NCBI RefSeq assembly: GCF_003967515.1
Contig: NZ_BIFQ01000001.1
Span: 5,828,001-5,892,000 of the forward strand
DNA: 64,000 nt
Direction of reading: 5' to 3'
From: Dictyobacter aurantiacus
GTDB taxonomy: Bacteria; Chloroflexota; Ktedonobacteria; Ktedonobacterales; Ktedonobacteraceae
Under the pieces are notes generated by a model, which saw only the letters and a list, made by a program, of their open reading frames with translations, was not told the origin of the DNA and ran no database searches. Below, one piece after another: positions 9,187 through 17,224 of this stretch (position 1 is the first letter of the stretch; the number at the start of each line of letters is the position of its first letter). Position numbers and translations under genes: made by a program.

Positions 9187-9350
9187 AGTGGGGCACGTGA
9201 GCGCCCCGCACGGGCGGCCGCTGGCGCGGCCGCACTGTTTTTTTATGGTGATGTAACCGGGGGGCGCATGCGCCCCCCGGTTACATCACCATAAATATGG
9301 TTGTGGCGCCCCGGTTGCATCACCATACAATGGGCTCATGAGTATTGCAG
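9187..9350 (+). repeat. variable-stem palindromic element A
   Basis: This is the clearest copy of the palindrome family. In order it has a small hairpin (GTGGGGC, loop ACGTGAGC, GCCCCGCAC), a perfect GCGGCCGC hairpin with a T-tract (9214-9244), and a 54-bp perfect palindrome with no loop at 9242-9295 whose centre is GCGCATGCGC. A partial extra copy of the right arm follows (9306-9327), then the downstream motif CTCATGAGTATTGCAGGTGC (9335-9354). It lies between two rightward genes. Confidence 0.85.
9214..9244 (+). terminator. intrinsic terminator after the gene at 8777
   Basis: An 8-bp perfect GCGGCCGC stem with a TGGC loop (9214-9233) is followed by ACTG and seven T residues. It lies 48 bp after the stop codon and has the form of a Rho-independent terminator. 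It is also the second module of element A. Confidence 0.8.
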
Positions 9351-9413
9351 GTGCCGACCCTCTGCTGTAGGTATATAATAGGGGGCAGTAGAGGGAGGAG
9401 GATCCGTGTTTTT

Positions 9414-10685
9414 ATGTTTGTAGACGAGCGTACGAAAAGAGTTTTGTTATTGATGTCGCCGGCGACCTACCGGGCCGGCGCTTTTGTAAAGGCGGCGCAG
9501 CAACTGGGGTTGGAGGCGGTGATCGGGCTGGATCTGCCGCAGACGCTGGCGGAGCTGTGGCATGTGCCGCTGGGCCTGGACTTCGCGGATATCACGACTT
9601 CGTTACAGACGATTGTGGAGCAGGCGCGTGAGGAGGCGTTCGCGGCCATCCTATCGGTGGACGATAGCGCGACCGAGCTGGCGGCATACGCGAATCTGGC
9701 GCTGGGACTGGCCAACAACTCGCCGCAGGCCAGCGAGGCGGCGCGCGACAAGCTGCTGATGCGCCAGCTGATGTCCGCCGGTGGCGCGCCGTGTCCCATT
9801 TTCCGCAGCTTCTGGCTGCATGAGGATCCGGAGTGGATCGCCGGTCAGGTCAGCTATCCCTGCGTGCTCAAGCCCCGCCGGCTCTCGGGGAGTCGTGGTG
9901 TGATACGGGCTGACAATCCCGTTGAATTTTTGGCCGCTTTTGAGCGCCTCAAGCGCTTGCTGCTCTCTGACGGAGCCTCCGAGCACGACACCTCCATCCT
10001 GGTGGAAGACTTCATTCCCGGCTTCGAGGTCGCCCTCGAAGGACTGCTTACCGACGGTCAGCTCAAGGTGCTGACCTTGTTCGACAAGCCAGATCCGCTG
10101 GATGGTCCTTTTTTTGAGGAGACGATCTATGTGACGCCATCCAGGCTACCCGAGGTGGTGCAGCAGTCTATTGCCGAATGTGTCTCGACGGCCGCCGCCG
10201 CGCTAGGTCTACGCACCGGACCCATCCACGCTGAGCTGCGCGTCAACGAGCAGGGACCCTGGATGCTGGAGATGGCCGGCCGCTCAATTGGCGGACTCTG
10301 CTCGACGATTCTGGAGTTCGGCTCAGGTATGTGCCTGGAAGAGCTGATCCTGCGCCACGCCATCGGCGAAGAGGTCGCCACGCTGGAGCGTGAGGAACAG
10401 GCGGCCGGCGTCATGATGATCCCCATTCCGGGGGCAGGTATTCTCAAGGGGGTGCACGGCATTGAAGAGGCGCTGGCCGTTCCGCTGATCACCGGAGTTG
10501 AGATTACCGCGAAGCTCAACAATCAGCTCGTTCCCCTGCCTGAGGGGGCCAGCTATTTAGGCTTCATCTTCGCGCGCGGCGCCACCCCGGTCGAGGTCGA
10601 GGCGGCTATCCGGCAATCCCACCAGCGTCTACGCTTCGAGATCCGGCGCAGCATCCCTCTATTGAATACAGGTGGCATCCGATAG
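9414..10685 (+). CDS. ATP-grasp domain carboxylate-amine ligase
   Basis: From the ATG at 9414 (GGAGGAGGA upstream) the protein has 423 residues. An N-terminal Rossmann-like domain precedes an ATP-grasp fold: the ATP-binding Lys and loop in YPCVLKPRRLSGSRGV (K153), the hinge and acidic strand EDFIPGFEVALEGLL, and the metal-binding end GPIHAELRVNEQGPWMLEMA. The C-terminal part (AAGVMMIPIPGAGILKGVHG...) matches the lid of BacD/YwfE-type ligases. The family couples ATP hydrolysis to amide or peptide bond formation through an acyl phosphate; the substrates cannot be read from the sequence. It converges on the GNAT gene at 10693 with a 7-bp gap. Confidence 0.9.
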   Translation: MFVDERTKRVLLLMSPATYRAGAFVKAAQQLGLEAVIGLDLPQTLAELWHVPLGLDFADITTSLQTIVEQAREEAFAAILSVDDSATELAAYANLALGLANNSPQASEAARDKLLMRQLMSAGGAPCPIFRSFWLHEDPEWIAGQVSYPCVLKPRRLSGSRGVIRADNPVEFLAAFERLKRLLLSDGASEHDTSILVEDFIPGFEVALEGLLTDGQLKVLTLFDKPDPLDGPFFEETIYVTPSRLPEVVQQSIAECVSTAAAALGLRTGPIHAELRVNEQGPWMLEMAGRSIGGLCSTILEFGSGMCLEELILRHAIGEEVATLEREEQAAGVMMIPIPGAGILKGVHGIEEALAVPLITGVEITAKLNNQLVPLPEGASYLGFIFARGATPVEVEAAIRQSHQRLRFEIRRSIPLLNTGGIR

Positions 10686-10692
10686 AGAGCGA

Positions 10693-11274
10693 TCACCACA
10701 GTTCGTTTTCGCCAAGCTCCAGATAGACATCCGCTCCCAGAAAGTCAGAGCGGTGTCGCCGGGCTTTGATCGAGAAGAAGCGGATCATGGTAGCCAGTCC
10801 CAGCGTATCGCTGCGGAACGGCTGCGTGCGCGTGCCGCCGACGAGGTTGGTGTGGATAGCATGCTCCCAGCCGGCCTGGAGATAGAACGATACCAGCGGT
10901 GGTTGACAGGTAAAGATGCTCATGTCGGCGCCACTCTGCTCAATAAAGTCGGTCGCCTCGCTGACCAGGCGCAAGCCGAGCCCCTGGTGGCGATAGGAGG
11001 GGTGGGTTACTACCTCGCTGAGGCCGAAGACCTGGTAGCTCTCGCCCGCGTGCTCGATGGTCTTCCAGGGAACCGCCACGTGGCAGACAACGGTGCTATC
11101 AGCCAGCAGCACGAACGAGGTGGGCTGCGTCTCTGGATTATCGGGCCACGCGACCTCCTCGTCGCTCTTCCCCGCCAACGCCTGTGGCCACTCACGCCGC
11201 AGCAGGGCGAGTATCTGTATGCGCACGGTTGGTGGGCAATCTTCCTGCAGAAATTGCAGCAGGCGAAGTATCAC
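10693..11274 (-). CDS. GNAT family N-acetyltransferase
   Basis: The 193-residue protein starts at a GTG (11274), 8 nt after GAAGGTG. The acetyl-CoA binding motif A is clear: GLSEVVTHPSYRHQGLGLRL, containing RHQGLG. It is followed by the helix and strand of motif B (SGADMSIFTCQPPLVSFYLQ). The layout and the QPPLVSFYLQAGW segment recall aminoglycoside 2'-N-acetyltransferase-type GNATs, but resistance cannot be claimed. No operon partner is evident: it converges with the ATP-grasp gene and lies downstream of the dehydratase gene on the same strand. Confidence 0.85.
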   Translation of the reverse strand: MILRLLQFLQEDCPPTVRIQILALLRREWPQALAGKSDEEVAWPDNPETQPTSFVLLADSTVVCHVAVPWKTIEHAGESYQVFGLSEVVTHPSYRHQGLGLRLVSEATDFIEQSGADMSIFTCQPPLVSFYLQAGWEHAIHTNLVGGTRTQPFRSDTLGLATMIRFFSIKARRHRSDFLGADVYLELGENELW

Positions 11275-11423
11275 AGGCGTTCACCTTCTACCAGGGATGC
11301 TGGTTGATACATTGCTCATTCTTTTATATATAGATGCATATGTGCCATTACATCAGTTCAAATAGCTTGCTCAGTATACCCGAGGCAACCGACGCTGGCA
11401 AGAGAGGACATCCCCATAAATTC

Positions 11424-11494
11424 GGGCCTCGCGCCCGATTTCTCGTCTCCATGCAGCCATGCATCACGAAAAGAGAAAATCGGGCGCGAGGCCC
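11424..11494. repeat. inverted repeat with 21-22-bp arms after the dehydratase gene
   Basis: Arms at 11424-11444 and 11473-11494 (GGGCCTCGCGCCCGATTT and its complement) match except for one extra T, around a 28-nt loop that holds ATGCAGCCATGCAT. The repeat starts 5 bp beyond the stop codon at 11499, so it lies at the 3' end of the minus-strand dehydratase transcript. No clear T-tract follows on that strand. It resembles the other gene-end palindromes but lacks the conserved side module. Confidence 0.8.
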
Positions 11495-11498
11495 AAAC

Positions 11499-12485
11499 CT
11501 ACAGGGTGGGGTTGGATGTGATGGCGTGGGCGTAGACGGTAGGGTCGACGTTGCCTCCGCTGACGATGCAGCAGACGCGTTTGCCTTTGAAGCGTTCTGG
11601 ATTGGTGAGCAGGGCACCAAGGGTCAGCGCGCCGGTCGGCTCGACCTTGAGATTGGCGTAGAGGAAGCAGTGCTTAAGGGCCGCCAGCGTCTGGGCGTCG
11701 GGCACCTCGATGATCTCAGCCAGACCATGCTGCAGGATCTCCCAGTTGATCTGTCCCAGGCTGATGGTGCGGGCGCCATCGGCGATGGTGTGGGGCTCGG
11801 CCTCATTTTTGATCAGGCGGCCGGCCTGCAGCGAGCGGGACGCGTCATTGCCAGGTTGGGGCTCGGCGCCCACGATCTCGGTCGTCGCCTGCAGATGGTC
11901 ACGGGCCACTACGATGCCCGAGCTCAATCCACCCCCTCCCACGGGCGCCACAATCGTATCAAAATGGCTGTAGGCCAGGATCTCTTTACCCAGCGTCGAA
12001 TTGCCAGCTACTACGCGATAATCATCATAGGCCTGGGCCCCGAAGGCATCGGGCGACTGCTCCAGCAGCTGCGCCATGCGTCCCGCCCGGCTGATCTCGC
12101 GCACCTCGATCAGATCGGCGACGCCGCCATAGGACTGGACCGCCGCGATTTTCACCTGAGCCGACGTCGACGGCATCACTACCGTACACGTTTTGCCTAG
12201 TAACTGGCAGGCGTAGGCGACTGCCTGGCCGAAGTTGCCCGAAGAGGCCGCCACAATATTCTTCTGCGGCACACTGGCCAGCAGGTTATAGGCCGCCCGA
12301 AATTTAAAGCTCCCCGTATATTGCAGCGACTCACTGGCAATCGTGATCTCGCAGCCCAGTTCAGCCGATAGGCGCGTCGCCGGCACAAACAGCGTCGGAC
12401 GCACAAAAGCTGGCAACGACTGCCAGACCTGCTCAACATAAGCATCAGTCAGCTCAGGAGCCGAAGGATAAGAAGCAAGCATCAT
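11499..12485 (-). CDS. PLP-dependent threonine/serine dehydratase
   Basis: The 328-residue protein belongs to fold-type II PLP enzymes. The cofactor Lys lies in YTGSFKFRAA (K61), the substrate-binding loop is SSGNFGQAVAYA (from S81), and the Gly-rich phosphate-binding loop is VAPVGGGGLSSG. It should deaminate L-threonine or L-serine to 2-oxobutyrate or pyruvate plus ammonia. The length, with no C-terminal ACT domain, fits catabolic or racemase-like members rather than biosynthetic IlvA. Serine racemase activity is an alternative. The start codon at 12485 lies at the end of a 309-bp intergenic region (12486-12794) in which no gene was recognised. Confidence 0.9.
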   Translation of the reverse strand: MMLASYPSAPELTDAYVEQVWQSLPAFVRPTLFVPATRLSAELGCEITIASESLQYTGSFKFRAAYNLLASVPQKNIVAASSGNFGQAVAYACQLLGKTCTVVMPSTSAQVKIAAVQSYGGVADLIEVREISRAGRMAQLLEQSPDAFGAQAYDDYRVVAGNSTLGKEILAYSHFDTIVAPVGGGGLSSGIVVARDHLQATTEIVGAEPQPGNDASRSLQAGRLIKNEAEPHTIADGARTISLGQINWEILQHGLAEIIEVPDAQTLAALKHCFLYANLKVEPTGALTLGALLTNPERFKGKRVCCIVSGGNVDPTVYAHAITSNPTL

Positions 12486-12794
12486 AAATACCTCATCGTC
12501 TCAATGTACATACAGCCTCACGCGCATGAAGTGTGAGGCAGAGATAGCAGGAACTTTCCCCTGACATCCCCGTTTTACAATTTTTTGATCTTTTTAGACT
12601 ATAATAAGCAGAGCGTGGATATCTATGTATGGTAACCGATGGGAGCCCGATGCGCAAGCGGCCGCGCCACAAAGAATTGTTCAGGTTTTTGTGATGAATA
12701 GAGATTTTTGTGCGTATTTTCTTAAAAAGTATTTAGGCGAGAGGAGCAAGGACGTGAAGCACTTATTGACGAGGGAAAAGGTGAGGGATAGCTT

Positions 12795-13562
12795 GTGTGT
12801 GCTCCGACCCGACATGTGACGGCCAGGTATATCGCTTTTCGCTATGGTGCATTGTTTGGGCTGGGGATCGGCTGCGGGGTGCTCCTGCTGGTGGCCTGCG
12901 TGCCGTGGCCAGATCTGCTGGTCTGGATGATGCTGATGGTTGTATTGTGGATGGTGGGGGTGTTTGGGATAGGTATGTTGAGCACCAATGCCACGGCCGA
13001 GGCGACAACCGGCGTGGCAGCGGGCTTCTGGGTAGGTGCGGTTGACGCCGTCATGAGCATTATGGTGATTGTCTACCTCCTCTATCGCTATCATGAACCA
13101 CTTTTTAACGCGCGCCAGACCTCGATCAAGGCCTGGGGCCTTGAGTTTACCATGCTCTATGGATTGCCGCTGCTCTGGTTATTTTTGACGGTGCTTGGCT
13201 CCTTGCTCGGCGCGCTCGGCGGCCATAGCGCGTTGCGCGGCATGCGCTTGCCAAAGGAGCAGGCGCCGGTTGCCGTGCCTCCTCTAAAGGGTATGAGTGT
13301 CATGAGTCTGCTCACCGGCATTATCGGTGCGATCGCCCTCGTTCTCTCCCTCTTTGTGACGAGCATCAACATCTGGCTGGTCTGTGCCAGCCTGCTGATC
13401 GCGTTTGCTGGCAGTGTCATCGTCATCGTCATCGAGCAACAGCACAGCTGGAAAGGCTGGGCCTATGCCGGGCTATATTTATCCCTGCTGGTCGCTCTGC
13501 TGGCCCTGTTGCGCCTGGTCGCCTGGCTCCTCATATTTATGCACGTCTTGTTGGGTTTTTAA
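12795..13562 (+). CDS. multi-pass membrane protein of unknown function
   Basis: The 255-residue protein starts at a GTG (12795) after GAGGGA. It has about six or seven hydrophobic helices: GALFGLGIGCGVLLLVACV, LLVWMMLMVVLWMVGVFGIG, VGAVDAVMSIMVIVYLLY, LYGLPLLWLFLTVLGSLLGA, MSLLTGIIGAIALVLSLFVT, WLVCASLLIAFAGSVIVIVI and a C-terminal helix. The pattern of small residues in ATAEATTGVAAGFWVGAVDA resembles a weakly conserved Ktedonobacterial membrane family, but no named family is recognised. It has no clear operon partners. Confidence 0.8.
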   Translation: MCAPTRHVTARYIAFRYGALFGLGIGCGVLLLVACVPWPDLLVWMMLMVVLWMVGVFGIGMLSTNATAEATTGVAAGFWVGAVDAVMSIMVIVYLLYRYHEPLFNARQTSIKAWGLEFTMLYGLPLLWLFLTVLGSLLGALGGHSALRGMRLPKEQAPVAVPPLKGMSVMSLLTGIIGAIALVLSLFVTSINIWLVCASLLIAFAGSVIVIVIEQQHSWKGWAYAGLYLSLLVALLALLRLVAWLLIFMHVLLGF

Positions 13563-13737
13563 TTGGACTCGAGGTCCGAACCTATGTGTGCGCGTGTATG
13601 TGGGGGAGGGGGAAATCGGGTGCGTGGGAGGGCCGAACCCATGATATGGATTGACTTCTATATTATGATGCCGTTATATGCACGATCACCTATTCTCATT
13701 TGCCATAATCGCCTTCAACACATAAGGAGAAAAAAGC

Positions 13738-14292
13738 ATGTTTGCTCTTGACAATGTCTCTCTGCGCCCCCTGGAGATAGACGACCTGGATACATTTTAC
13801 GGCTGGGAGTACGACATTGAAATTTCGCTGCTGGCAGGTTGGGTGCCGTTGCTGTCCAAAACCGCCTTCAGGCAGAAATTCGAGCAGCGCATCAGCGAGC
13901 CGCGCGATGACATGAAATATTTCGCCATTGACTATAAGGGTCGATTTGTCGGCTTTCTCCAACTGGCCCGTATCGACATCGATGAGAGGCGTGCCACCAT
14001 CGGCATCGTCATCGGCTCTAGAGAGCATTGGGGACGTGGCATCGGGAGCACGGCCCTGCGTCTTGTACTGGATTACGCCTTCACGGTAAACAATCTGGAG
14101 CGCGTCTACGCAGAGGTATGGGGCATCAATCCGCGCTCCCAGCGGCTGATGGAGCGCGTTGGTTTCCAGAAAGAAGGCATCCTGCGCCAGCATGAAATCC
14201 ACAACGGCGTTCGCCAGGATGTCCACTTCTATGGCATCCTCAAGCCCGAGTTTTACCAGCGCTATGAAACCATCTTCAAGCTCGCCGATTAA
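13738..14292 (+). CDS. GNAT acetyltransferase, RimJ/RimL-like
   Basis: The 184-residue protein starts at an ATG preceded by AAGGAG. It opens with the RimJ/RimL signature (NVSLRPLEIDDLDTFYGWEYD). The acetyl-CoA loop is EHWGRGIGSTALRLVLDYAF and the C-terminal NPRSQRLMERVGFQKEGILR motif is typical of this subgroup. Such enzymes acetylate protein N-termini, polyamines or small molecules. The substrate is unknown. It is monocistronic in appearance and followed by composite palindromic element B. Confidence 0.9.
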   Translation: MFALDNVSLRPLEIDDLDTFYGWEYDIEISLLAGWVPLLSKTAFRQKFEQRISEPRDDMKYFAIDYKGRFVGFLQLARIDIDERRATIGIVIGSREHWGRGIGSTALRLVLDYAFTVNNLERVYAEVWGINPRSQRLMERVGFQKEGILRQHEIHNGVRQDVHFYGILKPEFYQRYETIFKLAD

Positions 14293-14318
14293 GAATGGGT
14301 CTTACTTTCGTTACCCTA

Positions 14319-14560
14319 CAGCACGTGAGCGCTCCCCAGGCGCGTCCGCACTGGCTTTTTGTCTGGTGGTGCCTCGGGGCGTGCATGCGCCCCGAGGCAC
14401 CAACTCAAAACGGACTCGTGGGTACTGTAGGCGCGGCATATCGGTGTTGCCCAGAAGTTAGCTTTATGGTGGTGCATGGGGACGCATGCGCGCCCATGCA
14501 CCACCAGACAAAAAGCCAGCGCGGCCGCGCAGCGGACGCGCCTGGAGGGATAAATTGACT
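14319..14560. repeat. composite variable-stem palindromic element B (two copies facing each other)
   Basis: Two copies of the family face each other. B1 (forward) begins GCACGTGAGCGC, continues CAGGCGCGTCCGCA and CTGGCTTTTTGTCTGGTGG, then a palindrome at about 14368-14402 (GGTGCCTCGGGGCG and complement, centre TGCATGC). B2 (reverse) has an arm pair TGGTGGTGCATGGG and CCCATGCACCACCA (about 14467-14506), then GCGGCCGC and GCGGACGCGCCTG. The outer ends of B1 and B2 are themselves inverted repeats, so the whole block can fold as one large structure. The downstream motif of B1, CTCGTGGGTACTGTAGGCGC, matches that of element A. Confidence 0.8.
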
Positions 14561-14689
14561 ATATCTGGCGTTGCGCGGCATGAATTCTTCGGGGGGAATA
14601 TAGATATAGAGCTATATTTACGGGCCATATTTTGATGTGTTATACTAGCGGTACGTGCGGTTTCTTTACAGCGAAACAAGGGGAGTTCT

Positions 14690-15013
14690 GTGGAGCAGAA
14701 GCAACAACATGTACACTATGACGAATTTTCCGAACAGTTCGTTTCCATTTTAGTTGAACAGTGGCCCGATGTGCTTTTCATTATTAATCGTCAATCGCCT
14801 CGATTGGCCGGACTGCTTCGGACGGGGCTACCGACCAATCTCAAGCGCCTGAATGGTGCCTGGCGTATTCAAGTCATGACGAAGCGACTCTCACAGCGAG
14901 CAGGCCTGCAGTCGCCACGCGATAACGAGATCGTCGCCCAGGCGATCCGGCTCTGGGCTCATACCGCCGCGCAACTGCGCCTGCCACGTATCAGTGTTGA
15001 ATTTACTGTCTAA
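14690..15013 (+). CDS. small conserved-looking hypothetical protein
   Basis: The 107-residue protein starts at a GTG preceded by AGGGGAG. It is predicted helical and has no membrane segment. Notable parts are EFSEQFVSILVEQWPDVLFI and a basic C-terminal half (LKRLNGAWRIQVMTKRLSQR). The family is not recognised. The last 11 bp overlap the end of the convergent UPF0303 gene. Confidence 0.6.
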   Translation: MEQKQQHVHYDEFSEQFVSILVEQWPDVLFIINRQSPRLAGLLRTGLPTNLKRLNGAWRIQVMTKRLSQRAGLQSPRDNEIVAQAIRLWAHTAAQLRLPRISVEFTV

Positions 15014-15491
15014 CCGTATCCCGCGTCGCCAGAAACTGTCTCAGCACACCGACGACCAACTCGTGATCCTCCTGTTGTGGCAATCCTGACACCGTCACCG
15101 TACCGACGACGCCCACGCCACGAATGATGAGCGGAAAAGCACCGCCATGGGCCGCGTATTCCTGCGAGGAGATCAGATACTTTTCCTCCATTGTTCTGCC
15201 CGCCTGCTTAAGCGAGCGGCCCACATAGAAGGAACTATGGCCGAAACGCTGCACCACGTTATTCTTGCGACGAATCCACTCGCCATTATCGATGGCGGTT
15301 CCCTCCATGGCGAAGTGGAAGAGCTGCAGCCCATGGCGGCTAATATCGATGGCCACCGGCTTACTGCGCGTACGCGCCTCCTTGAGCAGGGCCAGGCCGA
15401 GCTCCAGCGCCATTTCATTGGAGAAACGTATAAATTGTAGCTCCTCTTCCTGTTCCAGCAATTCTTTTAATAACGTATCATCATCACTCAT
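15003..15491 (-). CDS. UPF0303 family protein (DUF336/HbpS-like fold)
   Basis: From the ATG at 15491 (AAGGAT upstream) the protein has 162 residues and matches the UPF0303 pattern closely: LEQEEELQFIRFSNEMALEL at the N-terminus, then PVAIDISRHGLQLFHFAM, NGEWIRRKNNVVQRFGHSS, and YAAHGGAFPLIIRGVGVVGT with VSGLPQQEDHELVV. The fold is shared with GlcG/HbpS proteins, some of which bind haem, and the family is sometimes annotated as haem-degrading; the role here is not established. An in-frame upstream extension to 15680 has no sensible start. Confidence 0.92.
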   Translation of the reverse strand: MSDDDTLLKELLEQEEELQFIRFSNEMALELGLALLKEARTRSKPVAIDISRHGLQLFHFAMEGTAIDNGEWIRRKNNVVQRFGHSSFYVGRSLKQAGRTMEEKYLISSQEYAAHGGAFPLIIRGVGVVGTVTVSGLPQQEDHELVVGVLRQFLATRDTVRQ

Positions 15492-15933
15492 GGTTATGTT
15501 ATCCTTATCTTTAGTAGAATTGTGATCGGCTTGAGTATAGCATATATCGTCCCCCGCGAAAAAAGGGCAGAGGTTTGCAACATAGAAGAGGCTAGAGCGT
15601 AGATTATATAGGGTCAGAAGCGAGTCTTTGAATTCATATAGCCATAAAGAGGGGTTGTTTAAGCGAGGCTTTACCAACATTTAACACAGCTATGATAGTG
15701 GTGGGCAGTATTGCGTGCTATACTGGATTTGTTATTGGCAATATCATTCGCGAGCGGTAAAAGTCTGTTAGAAGTGCCGCTTGATCCTGGTGACCGGTGA
15801 TGCTGAGTTCCCTCAATCCTTTGTTATGATGGTTATGGGGAAAGCTTTTTGTCCCCTGGCGGGCCGGGCATACGAATTTTAGTGCTATCAGTAGTCAGAA
15901 ATGCATTTTATTATGAAAAGTAGGAACACCAAG
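15492..15933. other. intergenic region between divergent genes
   Basis: About 440 bp separate the UPF0303 gene from the LOG-family gene, and both promoters should lie here. A GC-rich patch occurs near 15840-15870. No RNA gene or conserved repeat was seen. Confidence 0.4.
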
Positions 15934-16800
15934 ATGAATGGATCGGGTAATCATCGAGACAAGACGGCGACCGAGCGCTATAATGCTCTGCGCCAGAAGG
16001 GGGCCGTTACAGATGATGAGAGGTTGCTTAGCCGGCCGACGCAGCCGCTGGTCAGCCCCAATCAGCCCGTTCCACATGAGCGTATCAAAGAGGAGGAGCA
16101 TGCCTTTGAGCGTGCGCTGAACTTTGATTATACGATGACAGATCCCTGGCGAGTGTTCCGTATTATGAGCGAGTTCGTCAATGGTTTTGACGTGCTGGCC
16201 CATATTCCTCCCTCAATCGCCATTTTTGGTTCCGCGCGTACCAAACCCGATGATCCGTCTTATGCCGCCGCCACCGAGACCGCGCGCCTGCTGGCCCAGG
16301 CTGGCTTTGGCATCATCACGGGCGGGGGACCTGGCATCATGGAGGCGGCTAACAAGGGGGCACAGGAGGGTGGAAACCTGTCAATTGGCTGTAATATTGA
16401 GCTGCCTTTTGAGCAATCATCCAACCCCTACCTGGACATCTCACTCGACTTCCGCTACTTTTTTGTACGTAAGACGCTGTTTATGAAATATTCCAGCGCC
16501 TTTGTCATTTTCCCTGGCGGCTTCGGCACTATGGATGAGCTGTTTGAAGCGCTCACGCTGATACAGACCAAAAAGGTCAGCAATTTTCCGGTCATCCTCT
16601 ATGGGTCCGCGTACTGGGGTGGTCTGATGAACTGGCTGCGTGAAACCATGCTTGGTGTCGAGAACATCTCGCCCAAGGACCTGGACTTGCTGCTGATCTC
16701 CGATGATCCAGCCGAGATCTGCACCCTGGTCTGCGAGGCCTATCAGCACAACAGCCAGCTTGAAAAAGTTGATCGCACGCGCGAGACTTCGATTCGCTAG
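15934..16800 (+). CDS. LOG family protein (nucleotide 5'-monophosphate phosphoribohydrolase-like)
   Basis: From the ATG at 15934 (AGGA 9 nt upstream) the protein has 288 residues; in-frame ATGs at 15901 and 15913 lack a ribosome binding site. The Rossmann-type core has the LOG signatures: SIAIFGSARTKPDD, IITGGGPGIMEAANKGA and PGGFGTMDELFEALTLIQT, which contain the catalytic Arg/Glu motif region PGGxGTxxE. Family members remove the base from nucleoside 5'-monophosphates (cytokinin-activating LOG, PpnN-like). A 70-residue N-terminal extension of unknown role precedes the core. A strong terminator follows within element C. Confidence 0.9.
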   Translation: MNGSGNHRDKTATERYNALRQKGAVTDDERLLSRPTQPLVSPNQPVPHERIKEEEHAFERALNFDYTMTDPWRVFRIMSEFVNGFDVLAHIPPSIAIFGSARTKPDDPSYAAATETARLLAQAGFGIITGGGPGIMEAANKGAQEGGNLSIGCNIELPFEQSSNPYLDISLDFRYFFVRKTLFMKYSSAFVIFPGGFGTMDELFEALTLIQTKKVSNFPVILYGSAYWGGLMNWLRETMLGVENISPKDLDLLLISDDPAEICTLVCEAYQHNSQLEKVDRTRETSIR

Positions 16801-16802
16801 CG

Positions 16803-16910
16803 CGGTGCTCTCCGCGCAGGCGGCCGCATGCGCGGCCGCCATTTTTTATTAATATGGAGGTGTGACCGGCGCGCATTCGCGCGCCGGTCACACCTCCATA
16901 TTAATAAACT
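16803..16910 (+). repeat. variable-stem palindromic element C
   Basis: A GGCGGCCGC hairpin with T-tract (16819-16847) runs directly into a 62-bp palindrome at 16846-16907: 29-bp perfect arms around the loop ATTC. The arm starts TTATTAATATGGAGGTGTG and its tip is GGCGCGC. It lies 45 bp after the stop of the LOG-family gene. The first small hairpin seen in other copies is less clear here. Confidence 0.88.
16819..16847 (+). terminator. intrinsic terminator of the LOG-family gene
   Basis: A 9-bp perfect GGCGGCCGC stem with an ATGC loop is followed by A and six T residues, 18 bp after the stop codon. Confidence 0.85.
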
Positions 16911-16929
16911 ACTATAAAGCGGGGAGGTG

Positions 16930-16987
16930 CAGGAGGGGCGGCGAGCCCTCCTGCCGGGGTTTGGGCGAGCATGCTCCCAGCATGCTC
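16930..16987. repeat. pair of short intergenic hairpins
   Basis: CAGGAGGG...CCCTCCTG forms a hairpin at 16930-16953, and GAGCATGC-TCCCA-GCATGCTC forms another at 16967-16987. The second is nearly repeated within the hairpin at 30228-30274 (GAGTATGCTCCCGGCATGCT), so it is a dispersed motif. Together with element C and the short GC-rich tail to about 17045 it fills the 424-bp gap before the gene at 17225. Confidence 0.65.
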
Positions 16988-17224
16988 AAGTCCCCAAGTC
17001 CCCAGGTCCTTCTTCTTTCCCCTTCCCCGCCCGCGGCGGGGATACAAAAATGGCTACTATTTCAACCATTTCCGCAGGTCATCCGTACACCTAAATAGAA
17101 GGTTTTGTGCGCATAAGCAAGAAAGCACACTCTTTTAAGCCGGCAGGGCCACGATCCAGTAAAAGGGTATCAGGATCGAGCTGCTTGCCGTATATTATTG
17201 ATAAAGCTAAAAAGGTTTTCTTTC

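Noticed and set aside
12625..12819. A 64-codon frame before the membrane protein gene
   Set aside because: It has no ribosome binding site, no motif, and overlaps the start of the better-supported gene at 12795.
13563..13737. Possible further palindromic element after the membrane protein gene
   Set aside because: TCCGAACCTATG and GCCGAACCCATG are direct, not inverted, partial repeats, and neither the module nor a long palindrome is present.
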